Positions 1-12,904 of a stretch of 64,000 nucleotides of DNA are shown here, in pieces. Origin of the DNA: Cyathus striatus (lineage: Eukaryota > Basidiomycota > Agaricomycetes > Agaricales > Nidulariaceae); assembly GCA_025738555.1 (NCBI GenBank), contig JAOVFP010000002.1:2356001-2420000 (forward strand), in the 5' to 3' direction. The notes under the pieces are model-generated. The model was not told the origin of the DNA, made no database searches, and saw only the letters and a program-made list of their open reading frames with translations. Each line of letters begins with the position of its first letter. Within the stretch, counting starts at the first letter, position 1. The position numbers and the translations under genes were made by a program.

Positions 1-3000
1 GCTCCAGTTGCTGCCCAGAAGCGTTCACGACGCTCATCAATTGTTAAAAGCACTGTTCAGTTCCGTCATGTGTCACGATCTCAAGCACCTGTGGCTAGTG
101 GAAGTGGTGGAATGAGATCAGGCCAGTCAATGACTCAGGATCGTTCATCACGAATTACATCACATAAAATCATGGGCAATGAAGGCAAGACCATAATACA
201 AAGGGAATCTCAGAGGCAGTGCAGTGAAAATTCACATGTACCAACAAATATGGTTACAAATGATACAGAGAAAGTTACAAATGATACAGAGAATGTTGTA
301 AATGATACAGAGAATGTTATAAATCATATACAGAAGGAGCCTCAAGTATATGAATCATGCAATAATGAGGAATTGATCTCAGATGTAAATGTTAGTAATC
401 AAAAAGTTAAATCCCGTGAAAGAGATCAAAAATCTTCAGTAAGTGCATTGAATATTATATTACACACAATCTGAAAATTACACAGGCAAAACTAAGGGAT
501 TGGGTTCAATACCAAAATGAATTTCTAGATGAGCTTCTCCGTCATGATGGCAAAGGAGACTATACTGATCAAGATAAATGCTATTCATGTAAGAAAGAAA
601 AGGCTGTTTATAAATGTAAAAATTGTTTGAATGGTGGTTTACTACGTTGCAAGAGCTGGAACATGCTTATTTACCCCTTCATCAAATAGAAGTAGGTTAA
701 CACCTATAATATTTAGTCTTTTACAATTTGCTTATTATACTCATTATCTAGAAATGGAATGATTCATATTTTGAAAAGGACTGTCTGAAAAACTTGGGAC
801 TTGTTATTCAGCTTGGACATGGAGGTGCTGCTTGTTTAAGTGCAGCTAAAGTCATTGTTAACTTAGTGGTGGTTGATATTACTGGAATTCACACAGTTTC
901 AGTTGCTTCCTGTGACTGCAGAAAACAAACAATTCCTCTCTATGTTCAATTATTGCGTTGTCGTGGGTGAAACTTGATTAGTCATAAACACACACATATG
1001 GCTATATGGCCTGATGTCCGGAATCCACATCATCCGGATCTTTCCGAATACACTACCAAATAATTCTCATGAGGCACTGCTTCTCTAGAAACAAACATAT
1101 GGAAACACAAGCCAATACCCCACTTCTTGGTGACCAATAATCGATACTGTTAAAAATAGGTCACCATTGTTCAAGAACAATGCCTATGCATTTGCTTACC
1201 AAGGACATGCCATTGTTTCTAATAATAGAACTTCATTGTTCTTCACACCCATTGTTCAGAACAATGCCTATGCATTTGCTTACCAAGGACATGCCATTGT
1301 TTCTAATAATAGAACTCCATTGTTCTTCACACCCATTGTTCAGAACAATGCCTATGCATTTGCTTACCAAGGTTATGCCATTGTTTCTAATAATAGGACT
1401 CCATTGTTCTTTTGCACCCATTGTGCAGAACAATGTCCTCCTATTCACCCATTGTCTTCATGCCCATTGTTTGCTGGGATCTATAAATAGAATTCCATTG
1501 TTCATTACCAGAACAATGTGATACTATTTCTGTCACCATTGTTCAAGACCTGACTCATCTCCTTGAACACCATTGTTCTGCGCAGCCTCCACCTCAAGAC
1601 AATGGATCCACCATTACCAAATTTGAAGGACAATGCAGGATTGGTTTTGGATAGGATTAGTCAGCAGTAGGAAGAAAAGAGCATAAAAGGAGAGAGGAAT
1701 TGAGCCTTAGACAGTAGTTTTATCCATTACCAAATAGCCTGTCACTAGCTAGGATCTTACTCACCAGTCCATCCCCAGTAGTTATTCTTACACATTAAAT
1801 ACAGAATCTATTGTGCTTTTCTTCAGTTCTATTATTAACGTAAACGACGCAGCGCAACTCACTGTATAAATAAATTCACAGTAATATCAAAGTAACTCAA
1901 CTCAACTCAACGTAACGCAGCTCAACTCAACATATCGAATCTCAACGTCACTTTTTATCATATCTATTCAGTAACAGCACATATTAGTTTATGCACTGCA
2001 GCCACCAAGCTACAGTCAGAAACAACCAAGGCCCTCAACTTCGTTTCGACCTTCACCACAGCACCAATCTTTATATACAGCCTTCGCTGTACATACAAGC
2101 TTTCCTAGTGTTTCTAGCAGTTGTTGTTACCATATACAGCTTTAGCCGTATACTCTAGAAACTCCCACAGTTCATCCCTTATTTACAGCCTTCACTGTAC
2201 CACACCAGTCACGGGCCAAGTTCTAAGCAAACCTAGCAAAGCCCCACAGTTCATCGCCCATTTACAGTCTTTACTGTACATCCCATATCATAGGAGTTTG
2301 CAGGAATACATACGATCAGTATCCCTCGACCCCCAGGTGCTAGGTACGAATAAAGTCACTTCCTGCTGAACACCTAAGGTATCTATTACCTTGAACGACA
2401 GCATACACAGTGGTTTCCTGCTAGTTTTATTCGTCCTCAAACAGTTTTTACATTTGAATGTCTTGAAACTTTTCATGAGCTCACATTGCAAGGAAAAACA
2501 ACATTATATGACTGGTATCATACCTTATGCCAGAAAACAGACAAATGCAAACTGGAGAATGAGATAGTGAGTATTTAAATAAGATAACAAGATAAGACAC
2601 ATGTATTAACATATCACAAAATACAGAATTGGTACAATGAATTTAGACATGTTGTAAGAATGTGGCGAGTTCTCTTTATGTGTAAATGTGGTGGTAGGGG
2701 TCAGTTCACTGAAGGAATTATGGGAACAAAAAATGGAGACTTGACAGTTGAATGCCCTGCATGTCCACATCCTAATAAAAACCTTCCTGAAAATTGGGAA
2801 AACACAGATTTGTCATTGAAGTATGTCTAATTTTATTACAAATGCATCTTAGTTGCTGATGTGACATCAATTATAGATTCCTTTATATAATGTATCTTGC
2901 TATTGATGCAAATTTTAAGTTGAGCTGTAAAGATCGTGGCATTCATGATGTAGAGCTTATGCCAGGATGGGGGCCTTATGTTGAAGAACAGAGCTATCAA

Positions 3001-5267
3001 TCACATCTTGTAACTCACAAGGAAAATCCAGAGGTTTGTTGTACTTATGATCACTTTTCTGATTGCAATACTTATTCACATATACAAGATTAACACATGT
3101 GATTCTGAACATGATGCAATTCTTCAGGCTGGAATACGTTCAGCTCCAGGTCACTCAGTCACTGGAGTAGCACTTGTAATTTGTTCAAGGCATAGCTTAA
3201 TTCGCCAAAATGGAGCAGGTGATTTGCAAAAAGGTGAACGGTAAGTAAGCTTTGTCACTCATATGACTATCACTATATCATTTAACAGATACTGTAATAT
3301 TGACTATATTTTACTTTCAACACTTGCAAGTGTTGTTCTTCCATGGATTATGATTACTTATGACATTGGATGTCAGTGGTCTAAAAATCTGAGAAAAAGA
3401 ATAGAAGAGTATCCTGAGTCTATGAAAATTTCTCCAGATATAAAGATTGACATTGGAGTTCCATCTTGGCATATAAATGGACATGGAAGTACATGCCGTA
3501 GTAATTTTGCTTTAGCATATTTTCCAGGAGCTGGCTGTACATGTGGTGAAGAAGTTGAAACAACATGGTCTAGTAGTAATCATCTTTGCCCTAGCACACG
3601 TGAGATGGGTTCAGCTTCCCGCCATGAAGTACTAAATGATCATTGGATTGACTGGAATGCTCAAAAGATTTTTGGCTTTTGTTAGTATTCTTGTTTTATT
3701 TTTATTACCTTACTGATTAAAACATTATAGACCGCTTTTTTCTTAGGCGGTTCAATGAGGCTATATCAATGAGTCAAAAGCACAATGAAATTTTTGAGAA
3801 ATTTAATGCAACATTCTCAACAGTCATGACAGACAAATGGGAATGTCAAATAAAAGCATGGAATGAAAATCATACTGAACCAAATCCATATCATGAGATA
3901 GAGTGTAGTAAGTTTAATCAATATAATTAATTAATGAGCAATATTTAATAGTATTTAATCTGATAGCTAACAGACTGCAAGATGTAAGACTTGCACTAAC
4001 TAATGAAGAAGCAGCAGAAACTGAAAAGGGAATTCCTCCAAAACACAAAATAACTATGACAAAGTTTATTCTCCTTGCATTTGAGCTTGAAGAGCAACAG
4101 TAAGTTGAAAATATAATGTAACACATGTTGCTGACTTATATATTTAGACAAAGACTTAAACTTGAAGTTTCTAAAATGAAAAAGAGTCCAACATCTAAGA
4201 AACAAGCTGATCTTCAGGATAAACATATTTCTCTAGCTACATGAATTCAAAAATGGCAAGAAGTTCAACTGATCTATATGCCAGAAGTGGCAACTGAGTA
4301 TGAAAATACTGTTACAGCTGAATTGCTCCCAATAAATCTTCCCTCCAGAATTCCTGTGAATTTGCAGAAATTACCTGAAATACAAAAGGTAGCAAATTCA
4401 GAACTAAAGTTGCGTAAGGCACAAGCTGAAGATGCATTGTCAGAGATACGGCATCTACGTCGTGTAATCTCAACATTATGGATATTCAAGCAGTTAAATA
4501 CATCTGGTACAGGAAATGAACGAAATACTCGAATGAGATTACAGTATAAAGGATTTCAAAATAAGATTGAAATATGTGCAAGTCAGTATAGAATGGCACA
4601 TATTGCTTTACAGAAACTTGATCCAAATGGAGAATGGCAGACAAATCTACGTGAACTTAAGAAAGAGGATATTAGAGAACCTGGGAAAGATCCAGATGAT
4701 CCAACAAGTAATAAACGATTTGAAATGTCATGGATATGGCTAGTACCATGTGGATCTACAAATACTGAGAACAGTGAAAATGAATTGAATGAAAGTCTCA
4801 GAATCAAATGGGCAAAATGTCATGCCAGAAGAGATAGATGGGTGGAGGAAGTGCTCATTCTTAAAGAAGAGATGAGAAGAGTTACTCAATACTTGGAATG
4901 GAAGGCTGAGTGGTGGACTGGGTTAACTAACATAAGAGAGTATGACAGTACTATCAGGGAAGATATTAAACAAGGAGTAAGAGCATATGCTCTGAAACAG
5001 GCATCAATATGTCAGAGACTAGCACAGCATTGTGCAGATTGGTGGATACCTGCTTTCCAAAAACAGAAATACACTCCTGATTGGATTGCAAAATATATTC
5101 AGCCAATTACTATTAACCCTTCAGACAAGTCTGATTGGGAGGATTTTGAGGAAGATTTTATGAATGAGGAAGACAATGATGAATATGCTATGGATGATGA
5201 GAATGATGGGGAATATATGGATAATCTCATGGAAATATTAGAAGTAGAGGATGAAAATAACAACTAG
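1..5267 (+). pseudogene. CxC2-type KDZ transposase, 5'-partial, interrupted and decayed
   Basis: A DDE-type transposase of the Kyakuja-Dileera-Zisupton (KDZ) superfamily. The reading frame is already open at base 1, so the 5' end lies outside the window. Pieces in order: a low-complexity N-terminus with NDTEN repeats (about 70-474); a CxC2-like zinc cluster (about 580-960) with CYSCK and YKCKNC; then WFPASF and FHELTLQGKT (2,408-2,570); then the KDZ core (2,640-3,690) with AIDANFKL, DIGCQWSKNL and HINGHGSTCR; then an acidic, Glu/Asp-rich C-terminus (4,278-5,267). Short GT-AG introns separate the pieces, for example near 2,570, 2,825 and 3,241. It is inactive: a 1.4-kb LTR splits the CxC2 region and there is an in-frame TGA at 4,242-4,244, probably from CGA. 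The family call is secure; exact exon borders are inferred. Confidence 0.9.
959..2400 (+). mobile_element. Solo LTR inserted in the KDZ transposase (1,442 bp)
   Basis: The insert begins TGTCGT and ends ACGACA, a 6-bp terminal inversion typical of LTRs. It is flanked by GCGT (955-958) and GCAT (2,401-2,404), a likely 4-bp target duplication in which one copy has suffered a CG-to-CA change. Removing the insert and one flank copy restores the host frame as QLLRTQWFPAS, which fixes both boundaries. Inside are about three copies of an 84-bp repeat (1,167-1,420) rich in CCATTGTTC and paired GAACAATG, and several TACAGC..GCTGTA palindromes. The 3' part resembles the LTRs at 21,053-22,338 and 37,200-38,451, so all three belong to related families. 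No internal retroelement genes are present. Confidence 0.85.
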
Positions 5268-5912
5268 CATACTATATTAATATACATGTATATTGTTATG
5301 CTTTTTCCTTTCTTACCCTGCCAGACCCCTTTCTTTTCATGTGACTCATTCTATTTATACTTATGCCACTTACTCATGCACTTCTATTTATAATTTTTCT
5401 ACTTACTCATCTGTTTCACCTTCATCATCCCTGACCCCTGACCCCTTGCTCCCCTGGTTTGTCATACTATGAGCACAGACTTTATTACTCATACCTGTTT
5501 CATCCCTGATGAAAAATGTTTCACCTTTACAATATCTGATGACTGCACCTCTGGTTTGTCATACCAAGTGCATGGACCATTTCCTTACTATATGAGGTAG
5601 CATTGCATTAGGTGCACAGACCAAGCGTCTATTGTAAAAATAGCTCATGTATTCTGATCAAGCTTCCTCAGCTTGATCTTAGTTTAGCTATCATTCAATA
5701 TAGCTGGTACCTCTCTTCTATATCACATTAGAACCCATTAGTGTGTACAACAAGTACAACTGTTAAGACTTTGACTTCATCATACAACTTACATGTGTAG
5801 TGACAAGTCACATGATTAACTCATCATGTTATCAAGATATCACAAGACCTGCTCAGATTGTAACATATATAACACTAGGTACACAGTAATATACAATGTC
5901 TTAGTGTTACTA
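5268..5912. other. Spacer without recognisable gene
   Basis: AT-rich sequence after the KDZ stop codon. I see no coding region. It contains pyrimidine-rich stretches with repeated CCCTGACCCC motifs and scattered TTTGTCATACTA/TTTGTCATACCA repeats (5,460 and 5,556), possibly remains of an element's 3' part. Confidence 0.4.
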
Positions 5913-7545
5913 TGATCACAATGAGTGCCAATGATCATTGATTATTATTTTCAAAATGATCACATTTGAGTGCCCCCATATTATACTAATATTATACTAT
6001 AGTAATAACTAACTATAAACAAATGAGTGCCAATGATCACTGCCTATTAATCTCCAAATGATCACATTTGAGCACCCCTATATCATACTAATATTATATT
6101 GTGGTAATCATTAACTATAAATAAATGAGTGTCAATGATCACATTTGAGTGCCCCCATATTATACTAATATTATACTATAGTAATTACTAACTATTAGCA
6201 AATGAGTGCCAATGATCACTGCCTATTAATTTCTAAATGATCACATTTGAGTGCCCCAATACTATACTAATATTATACTGTATTAATCACTAACTATAAA
6301 CAAATGAGTGCCAATGATCACTGCCTATTAATCTCCAAATGATCACATTTGAGTGCCCCTATATCATACTAATATTATACCCTAGTAATCACTAACAATA
6401 AACAAATGAGTGCCAATGATCACTGACTATTAATCTCTAAATGATCACATTTGAGTGCCCCTATATCATACTAATATTATACCCTAGTAATCACTAACAA
6501 TAAACAAATGAGTGCCAATGATCACTGACTATTAATCTCTAAATGATCACATTTGAGTGCCCCTATATCATACTAATATTATACCCTAGTAATCACTAAC
6601 AATAAACAAATGAGTGCCAATGATCACTGCCTATTAATCTCCAAATGATCACATTTGAGTGCCCCTATATCATACTAATATTATACCCTAGTAATCACTA
6701 ACAATAAACAAATGAGTGCCAATGATCACTGCCTATTAATCTCCAAATGATCACATTTGAGTGCCCCTATATCATACTAATATTATACCCTAGTAATCAC
6801 TAACAATAAACAAATGAGTGCCAATGATCACTGCCTATTAATCTCTAAATGATCACATTTGAGTGCCCCTATATCATACTAATATTATACCCTAGTAATC
6901 ACTAACAATAAACAAATGAGTGCCAATGATCACTGACTATTAATCTCTAAATGATCACATTTGAGTGCCCCTATATCATACTAATATTATACCCTAGTAA
7001 TCACTAACAATAAACAAATGAGTGCCAATGATTACTGCCTATTAATCTCCAAATGATCACATTTGAGTGCCCCTGTATCATACTAATATTATACCCTAGT
7101 AATCACTAACAATAAACAAATGAGTGCCAATGATCACTGACTATTAATCTCTAAATGATCACATTTGAGTGCCCCTATATCATACTAATATTATACCCTA
7201 GTAATCACTAACAATAAACAAATGAGTGCCAATGATCACTGCCTATTAATCTCCAAATGATCACATTTGAGTGCCCCTATATCATACTAATATTATACCC
7301 TAGTAATCACTAACAATAAACAAATGAGTGCCAATGATCACTGCCTATTAATCTCTAAATGATCACATTTGAGTGCCCCTATATCATACTAATATTATAC
7401 CCTAGTAATCACTAATAATAAACAAATGAGTGCCAATGATCACTGCCTATTAATCTCCAAATGATCACATTTGAGTGCCCCAATAATATACTAATATTAT
7501 ACTGTATTAATCACTAACAATAAACAAATGAGTGCCAATGATCAC
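5913..7545 (+). repeat. 102-bp tandem satellite array, about 16 units
   Basis: Head-to-tail units recur every 102 bp, for example CAAATGAGTG at 6,301, 6,403 and 6,505. Each unit holds GAGTGCCAATGATCAC and an approximately inverted GATCACATTTGAGTGCC, separated by an AT-rich ATACTAATATTAT core, so a single unit can form a long imperfect hairpin. The central units are almost identical; those at the 5' edge are more diverged and one is shortened near 6,127. The same family, in a more diverged form, occurs at 16,680-17,470 (inverted) and 19,735-20,070. No protein-coding potential. Confidence 0.95.
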
Positions 7546-7680
7546 TGCCTAATATTCACCAATACACACTACTTAGTATTCACCCAATATGCCTTATAAA
7601 AATAGCACTCAATTTTGCCTGGATTATATGATTGCTGGCACTCATATTTTCAGGCTAATTGGTGAATAAATTGGCTGACA
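7546..7680 (+). repeat. Module shared by three satellite-array edges
   Basis: Sequence containing TATGCCTTATAAAAAT, CACTCA-rich words and TTGGCTGACAC. A closely related module lies directly beside the satellite arrays at 16,555-16,680 (inverted) and 20,070-20,190. In each case the sequence beyond TTGGCTGACAC differs, so this looks like the end of a mobile or recombining unit that carries the satellite. The exact end is not resolved. Confidence 0.6.
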
Positions 7681-9430
7681 CCACTCATGTTCTTGGAATG
7701 ACTTTCCTTCCAATTTTGCTTGATCACATGTTACATGGTAGTACTGGTGAAGATTTTAGAATGAATAAGCAATGTAAGGTCCTTGAAGTTTTGGCTTCAT
7801 TAATTTCTGCAATATTGATTGCAACTTCTCATGTCACATCTCATACCAATGCTGACCTCTATCTGCAATATATGCAATCATATCTTATGGGAATTTGAGA
7901 ACTCTTTCCTAAATATGTTTTTCATTCCAACTATCACATGTCACTTCACCTCCACAAATATCTTACACTCTATGGACCTGTCCACTTGTAGTGGACATTC
8001 CCCTTCAAGAGGGTCATTGGAATGCTTCAAAGAATTCCCAATAATTATTGACAAGGTAAAATAATTCATTAGTTTGCAATCCTTTAAGGCTAAAGCTGAC
8101 ATTTGAATTGAAAGGAGAGCTTGAGGCAACAATCTCCAAAACTTTTGTAAAGTCAGCCAACTTACAAAAGTTAATACTTAAATCTGAATGCCTGGAAGCC
8201 ATTCAGAACTGTAAGGCAATTTTTGAGAAACTGTCATATCCGTGACAATCCCTGTACCATTGGAGTCAACTCCGCTTTTACTCCGCTTTTAGTACGTTTC
8301 CTCCGGACTATGTATACTTATTATATATCGAACTCCCCTTACTAATGTTTACTTGTAACTGTTTACTTGTAACTGTTTACTTGTTCCTTCCCTTTAATAT
8401 TTCTACCTTGTTCTCCGGCTGCAGCCATTTCTCCTATGACTATAATCTAGAGGCGTACTACTAGTTTACCATGTTCTACATTTCATGGAGTTTACTTAAC
8501 CCTAGGATGCCACATACCCATGGGCATTACTCCGTATGCATTCGGACAAAGTAGTTTACTATATAAACTACTCCTGTAATGTAGATATACTTTAGTTTCA
8601 AATCAACTATGTTTACACCCTTTCTCCTACTTGGGCCTTGAGCCAACTCCGCTATTTTGCCACTTACTCCGCTTTGTTCTAAATACGGAACTGGAAGTCC
8701 AAGGGGCACAACACACAAGTTGAAGCCAACGTTCCACTACTCCCGTACTCGTTCACTACCTCCACGCACCCTACTAACGTGTGCGAGTTACTCCGCTTCT
8801 ATTAGACTATCTACTCCGAGGTTCTTGTCCCTAGTGGAATAGAACAGGACGTGACAGAAACTGATCAATCCTCAAGTTAGAAATATGCTAATTACAGACA
8901 TGTTGAGCTGGGAAATCTTGGATACCACTGATGATGATACTATTCCCAATGACCAAAGACAATTGTGGAATCTACCTGCTCATTTACATGCAACCCTAAC
9001 TTCAACTTTCAGTACTGATGTTCCAAACAAATGCAGTTTCCTCTCTCTTTTGACAGTTCAGGGTATCACCTACTCAATATCATCACATCATTTGGGTAAC
9101 AGTTGAATCCTCATTCACTCTGAGTCGATAGGCAGCATGTTACTACCTGCTCAGTTAGAATATATTCTGCAACTGAATCTTCAAAGCTCACTTAAGGTGG
9201 TTATTGGTATCCAGTGCTATAAGCCTGCCATCTGCCAAGATCCATTCACATCATTCTCTTATCTTCACACAAAATTACATAGCAATGAATTTTCTGCACT
9301 AGAATTCATTGATCTTAATCATGTTGAATGCCATTTTGCTTGTGCACCTTGGGGGGAGAATAGCATTGCCATTATTTCATTGTCCCAAAGTATTAGTACT
9401 AGTGCTTCATTGCAAAGATTCATATAGATC
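7640..9430 (+). pseudogene. Plavaka/Tnp2-type transposase C-terminal remnant
   Basis: The conceptual translation contains the block FHSNYHMSLHLHKYLTLYGP followed by VHLWWTFPFKRVIGMLQR, matching the HH..LH....FGPVHSWW.FPFER signature of Tnp2/DUF4218-like transposases of basidiomycete Plavaka (CACTA-related) elements. After the solo LTR the C-terminal domain resumes (8,862-9,430) with SSHHLGNS and a region ending ENSIAIISLSQS, again typical of the family. The N-terminal catalytic half is missing; its place is taken by the satellite array. Several in-frame stops and frameshifts are present (for example TGA at 7,896-7,898). Recognition rests on recalled family patterns. Confidence 0.75.
8232..8856 (+). 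mobile_element. Solo LTR, 625 bp, target duplication GAAAC
   Basis: Starts TGTCATATCC and ends GACGTGACA. It is flanked on both sides by GAAAC (8,227-8,231 and 8,857-8,861), a perfect 5-bp target-site duplication. Excising it joins the Plavaka-like reading frame as AIFEKLINPQV. A second 625-bp copy lies at 22,531-23,155. This copy is still rich in CG dinucleotides (repeated ACTCCGC), unlike its surroundings, which suggests a recent insertion. No gag or pol is attached, as expected after LTR-LTR recombination. Confidence 0.95.
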
Positions 9431-9940
9431 ATGTTTGTGCTTCTCCATGTATGTAAAACATTAACTGAATAAAAATGTGAACACATAGGGAATAATAAAA
9501 TTTAGATAATAAATTCCTCTTGACACAGAGGACAGGCACTGGGGGACACTGAGGAATGGATACTGACCAATGCTAGCCTCCTTGTCAGCAGGCACTAAGT
9601 TTTGCTGAAGTGAAAACTTCAGATTTTAGTAAGGTTTTCCCAAGGTCAAAATCTTTTGGGAAAATTAAGCATTTTGTTTTAAGCAAAACTTAGATAAAAT
9701 GTTGACTTTTGTACTGGTTTTGCAGTCATGCAAAATAATAAATTTTGTGTGAGGTCAAAACAAGTTCACAACATTACATTTGACACATAATTTGATGAAG
9801 CTAAAATTAGAACAAAAAGAATCATTTGTATTTATACAAAATATGTACAAAATGTAACATTTGTCTACAATTTTGCATTGGTCAATAGTGATAATTTTGC
9901 GACAGCCAAAATGTTTAGTCAATATTTAAAATAATTGAGG
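9431..9940. other. Spacer without recognisable gene
   Basis: AT-rich. It contains small inverted words such as GAAGTGAAAACTTC near 9,608 and AAAATCTTTTGGG/CCCAAGGTC nearby. I see no coding signal or defined repeat boundary. Confidence 0.3.
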
Positions 9941-10757
9941 TCAAATTTGGATGAATTTTGCAAACAGCAAAAAAGTCGGCAGCCAGGAGTGACAGTACTC
10001 ATCCATCACATTCAAGTGTCCAACTTCAGCATATGGAGCCCAACTAGTATCTCCAGTGGACCACAAGATCTCAAATTGCACATCAAGGCCTTTCCCCAAA
10101 TGTGAGATTATATGGTCAACACTCCATTCACTTGGGGACTCTCCCAAGCCTGGAACTTGATGGATTTGTCATCTGGGGAAGTGTCTATCATCATTTGGCA
10201 TGTGTATTCATAAAACTGATGCATGAAATATATTGTGAAGTCCCCACTTCTTTAATTCAGGCAATAAGTCAAGCTTATATGATGCTCCTGGAGTAATAAC
10301 CTTCAGGATACAAAAAGGTCCAATGTATTTGGGCATGAGCTTTCATGCTCTCTTCTTAGGTAATTTTAGGTTCTTTGTTGACAAGTACACTAAATCACCT
10401 ATTGCCAGATTAGAACTGTGACGTTTGTGATTTGCATAAAGTGTTTGGTGAGTTCATGCTTCTATAATAGCATCATGTGTGCTCATTATGGCTTCTTTCA
10501 TTTTTAGTGCAAACTTATGGACACCTGGGAACTCTGATTTATCTTTCCAAATTATAGTGTGTGGTGTCCAGCTGTAATTTAAGAAGAATGGAGAAAATTC
10601 TGTAGTTTCAGATTGTGCAGAGTTCATGGCAAACTCTATTGCTGGTAAGTGTTCCACCCAGTCTTTTTGATCTTCATTAACACTGTTTCATAGTATTTGT
10701 GTTATTGTATGATTTGCACATTCAGTTGCACCATCCATTTGTGGATGGTATGCTGTT

Positions 10758-12026
10758 TAGGGAACTGCACAGGTAACCTGTGGGTAGTTTGAGGCTGACC
10801 TGCACCTGTACCCATCAAAACCCTTACCTGTGAACCCACAGGTATTTTTAGCATGGGTATTAAGGGTTGTGGGTAACCCATGGGTTTCAATTACTTATTG
10901 GCTTCTAATTTATATGTGTATAAGTAAAAAGTAATTAAAAAAAGCTGTAGTTCATCGCAAATTGTACTGAGCTATATACATGTAAGACCTAATTATAATC
11001 TATAAAACACAATGAATACAGACAGACTAATCACTTGAGTAATTGCAGTGTCATTAAGAAAATATTGAATGAGGAAGATGAGACAAATCAATTTGTAGAA
11101 TATTAACCAGATCTCTGTTTGTAACATTTAATAACTTGTTTTATATATTACAGTGAGGGCTAAATACACGCTAAATTTCAAGGGATAAACGCGAAATTCA
11201 GAGTGTGTCACTGTAAATATCAAATAAGGAGGAAGATAAGACAGAACAATTTTTAGATTGTTAACCAGAAGGCTGTGTGTAATATTTAATAGCACATTTT
11301 ATACATAAACATTAGGGCTAATGACACACCAAAAGAAAATAGATAAAAGTGAAATTTAGAGTGAATACAATGCTATCTGTGAACAAGAGATGGCTAAGAG
11401 AACAAACTGTATAGTAATGTAACCAGATTAACACATGAAATAATTAACTTTGCATTATTACCATAGAATCTACCACTAACTAACAGCCAAGTTGCGAAAG
11501 GAATCAACATAAAATGAAAGATAAACAGCAGAGAAGTTGAAATATACAAGTAGGAAGAGAAAGGAAGGGAAAAATGTATTATGACAGATGCAGGACACTG
11601 CGTGGGCCGGTCTTGGATGCGTTTTAAACGTACTGAGGGGGACACTTACCACCCTAAATATAAAAAGAATCAGGCTAAAGTTGATGGAGAAACAGGGATT
11701 TTACGAATGTCTACTTTCCGACATGTTATTCTGATCATATTGTCCAACCCTGCAGACTGAACAAAATGCATAAAAGGTAGTACAGCACTATAGCGTAAAC
11801 AGAACATTGTAATATATTGCTTACTTATTAGTAGACATATGCTGTACTAAAATCTGGTTCTACTTTCATTACTAATTGAATACAAGCTAGTAATGTAGTT
11901 TTTGAATGCATATGCTGCCAACAGATTTCCACAGGTCATGGGTACTGTGAAGCTGACCCGCACCTGTACCTGCAGACACCCATACCCGTGACCCATGCAG
12001 GTTTGCTCTACCTGTGCAGTACCATA
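10758..12026. mobile_element. Non-autonomous hAT-like transposon, 1,269 bp
   Basis: Terminal inverted repeats: the left end reads TAGGGAACTGCACAGGTA and the inverted right end TATGGTACTGCACAGGTA. Flanking 8-bp duplications are ATGCTGTT (10,750-10,757) and ATGCTATT (12,027-12,034), one mismatch. Removing the element plus one duplication rejoins the minus-strand Gypsy integrase as LSIAYHPQMDG, which proves the boundaries. The 8-bp duplication and TAGGG-type end fit the hAT superfamily. Subterminal regions are rich in CCTGTACC/GGGTA words. The interior is AT-rich and I see no transposase, so it would depend on a partner element. Confidence 0.9.
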
Positions 12027-12904
12027 ATGCTATTGATAAGCATAATTCAACTCCTAGTAAGTCATGTAATCATTTCCAGAAGGTGCTTGTAAATAACAAG
12101 TCACAATCACTTATGATACATTCAGGTAGGCCATGAAGTTTGTAGACTGTTTCAAATATAACTTCTGCAATCTGCTTCACTCCATATGTCTGCTTTGTCA
12201 GTACAATGTGTATCATTGATGTGAGGTGATCAATTATAACACACATTATATCAAAAGTCCCTAATCGTGTTTTAGCCTCAGGGAACAGACCAACAAAGTC
12301 AATGCCAATTGCTTGCCATGGCCTGTGAGGTATGGGGAGCATTTTAAGTAAGCCCATTTGTTGCTGATTATTAGGCTTGGTCATTGCACATAGTGTACAT
12401 GAGTGACAGAATTTATTGACATCTTCTACAAGCTCCTTCCACCACACTTCCTCCCACAGCAAACTTAAAGTTTTGCTTTTGCCAAGGTGTGCAAGAAGGG
12501 AGTGAGCATGCTGTATAATAATTTCTCTAGCATTACACTTCTCAATTAGAATATTCAGAATGCAAAGTACTGTTTGACCTTCATGTGTTTTAAACACTAG
12601 GCCTTGTTCTTCACTGAAGTCCAAGTATTTGGACAGACTTTTCAAGATCTCTCAGAAAAACAGGTCTTCATTGTAATGATAACAAAGGCTATCAGGCATG
12701 GGCAAGCCAATATCACCAGAGATTGATACTGTGGGTAGGTTCAATTGTACTCCCATACTAGGTGAATCCATGTTATCATCTTCTTCAGGATTGATAACCT
12801 CTATTCTGTGGTCTGTAAGCTCAAGATCCAGTGAGTCTGTTTGCTTATCAATTACAGAATCTACTAATGAGTTATTCTGATTTTCATTGGATTCATTATC
12901 AGCA

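Noticed and set aside
1167..1521. Repetitive 107- and 113-codon open frames
   Set aside because: They lie in the tandem repeats of the LTR and exist in several frames.
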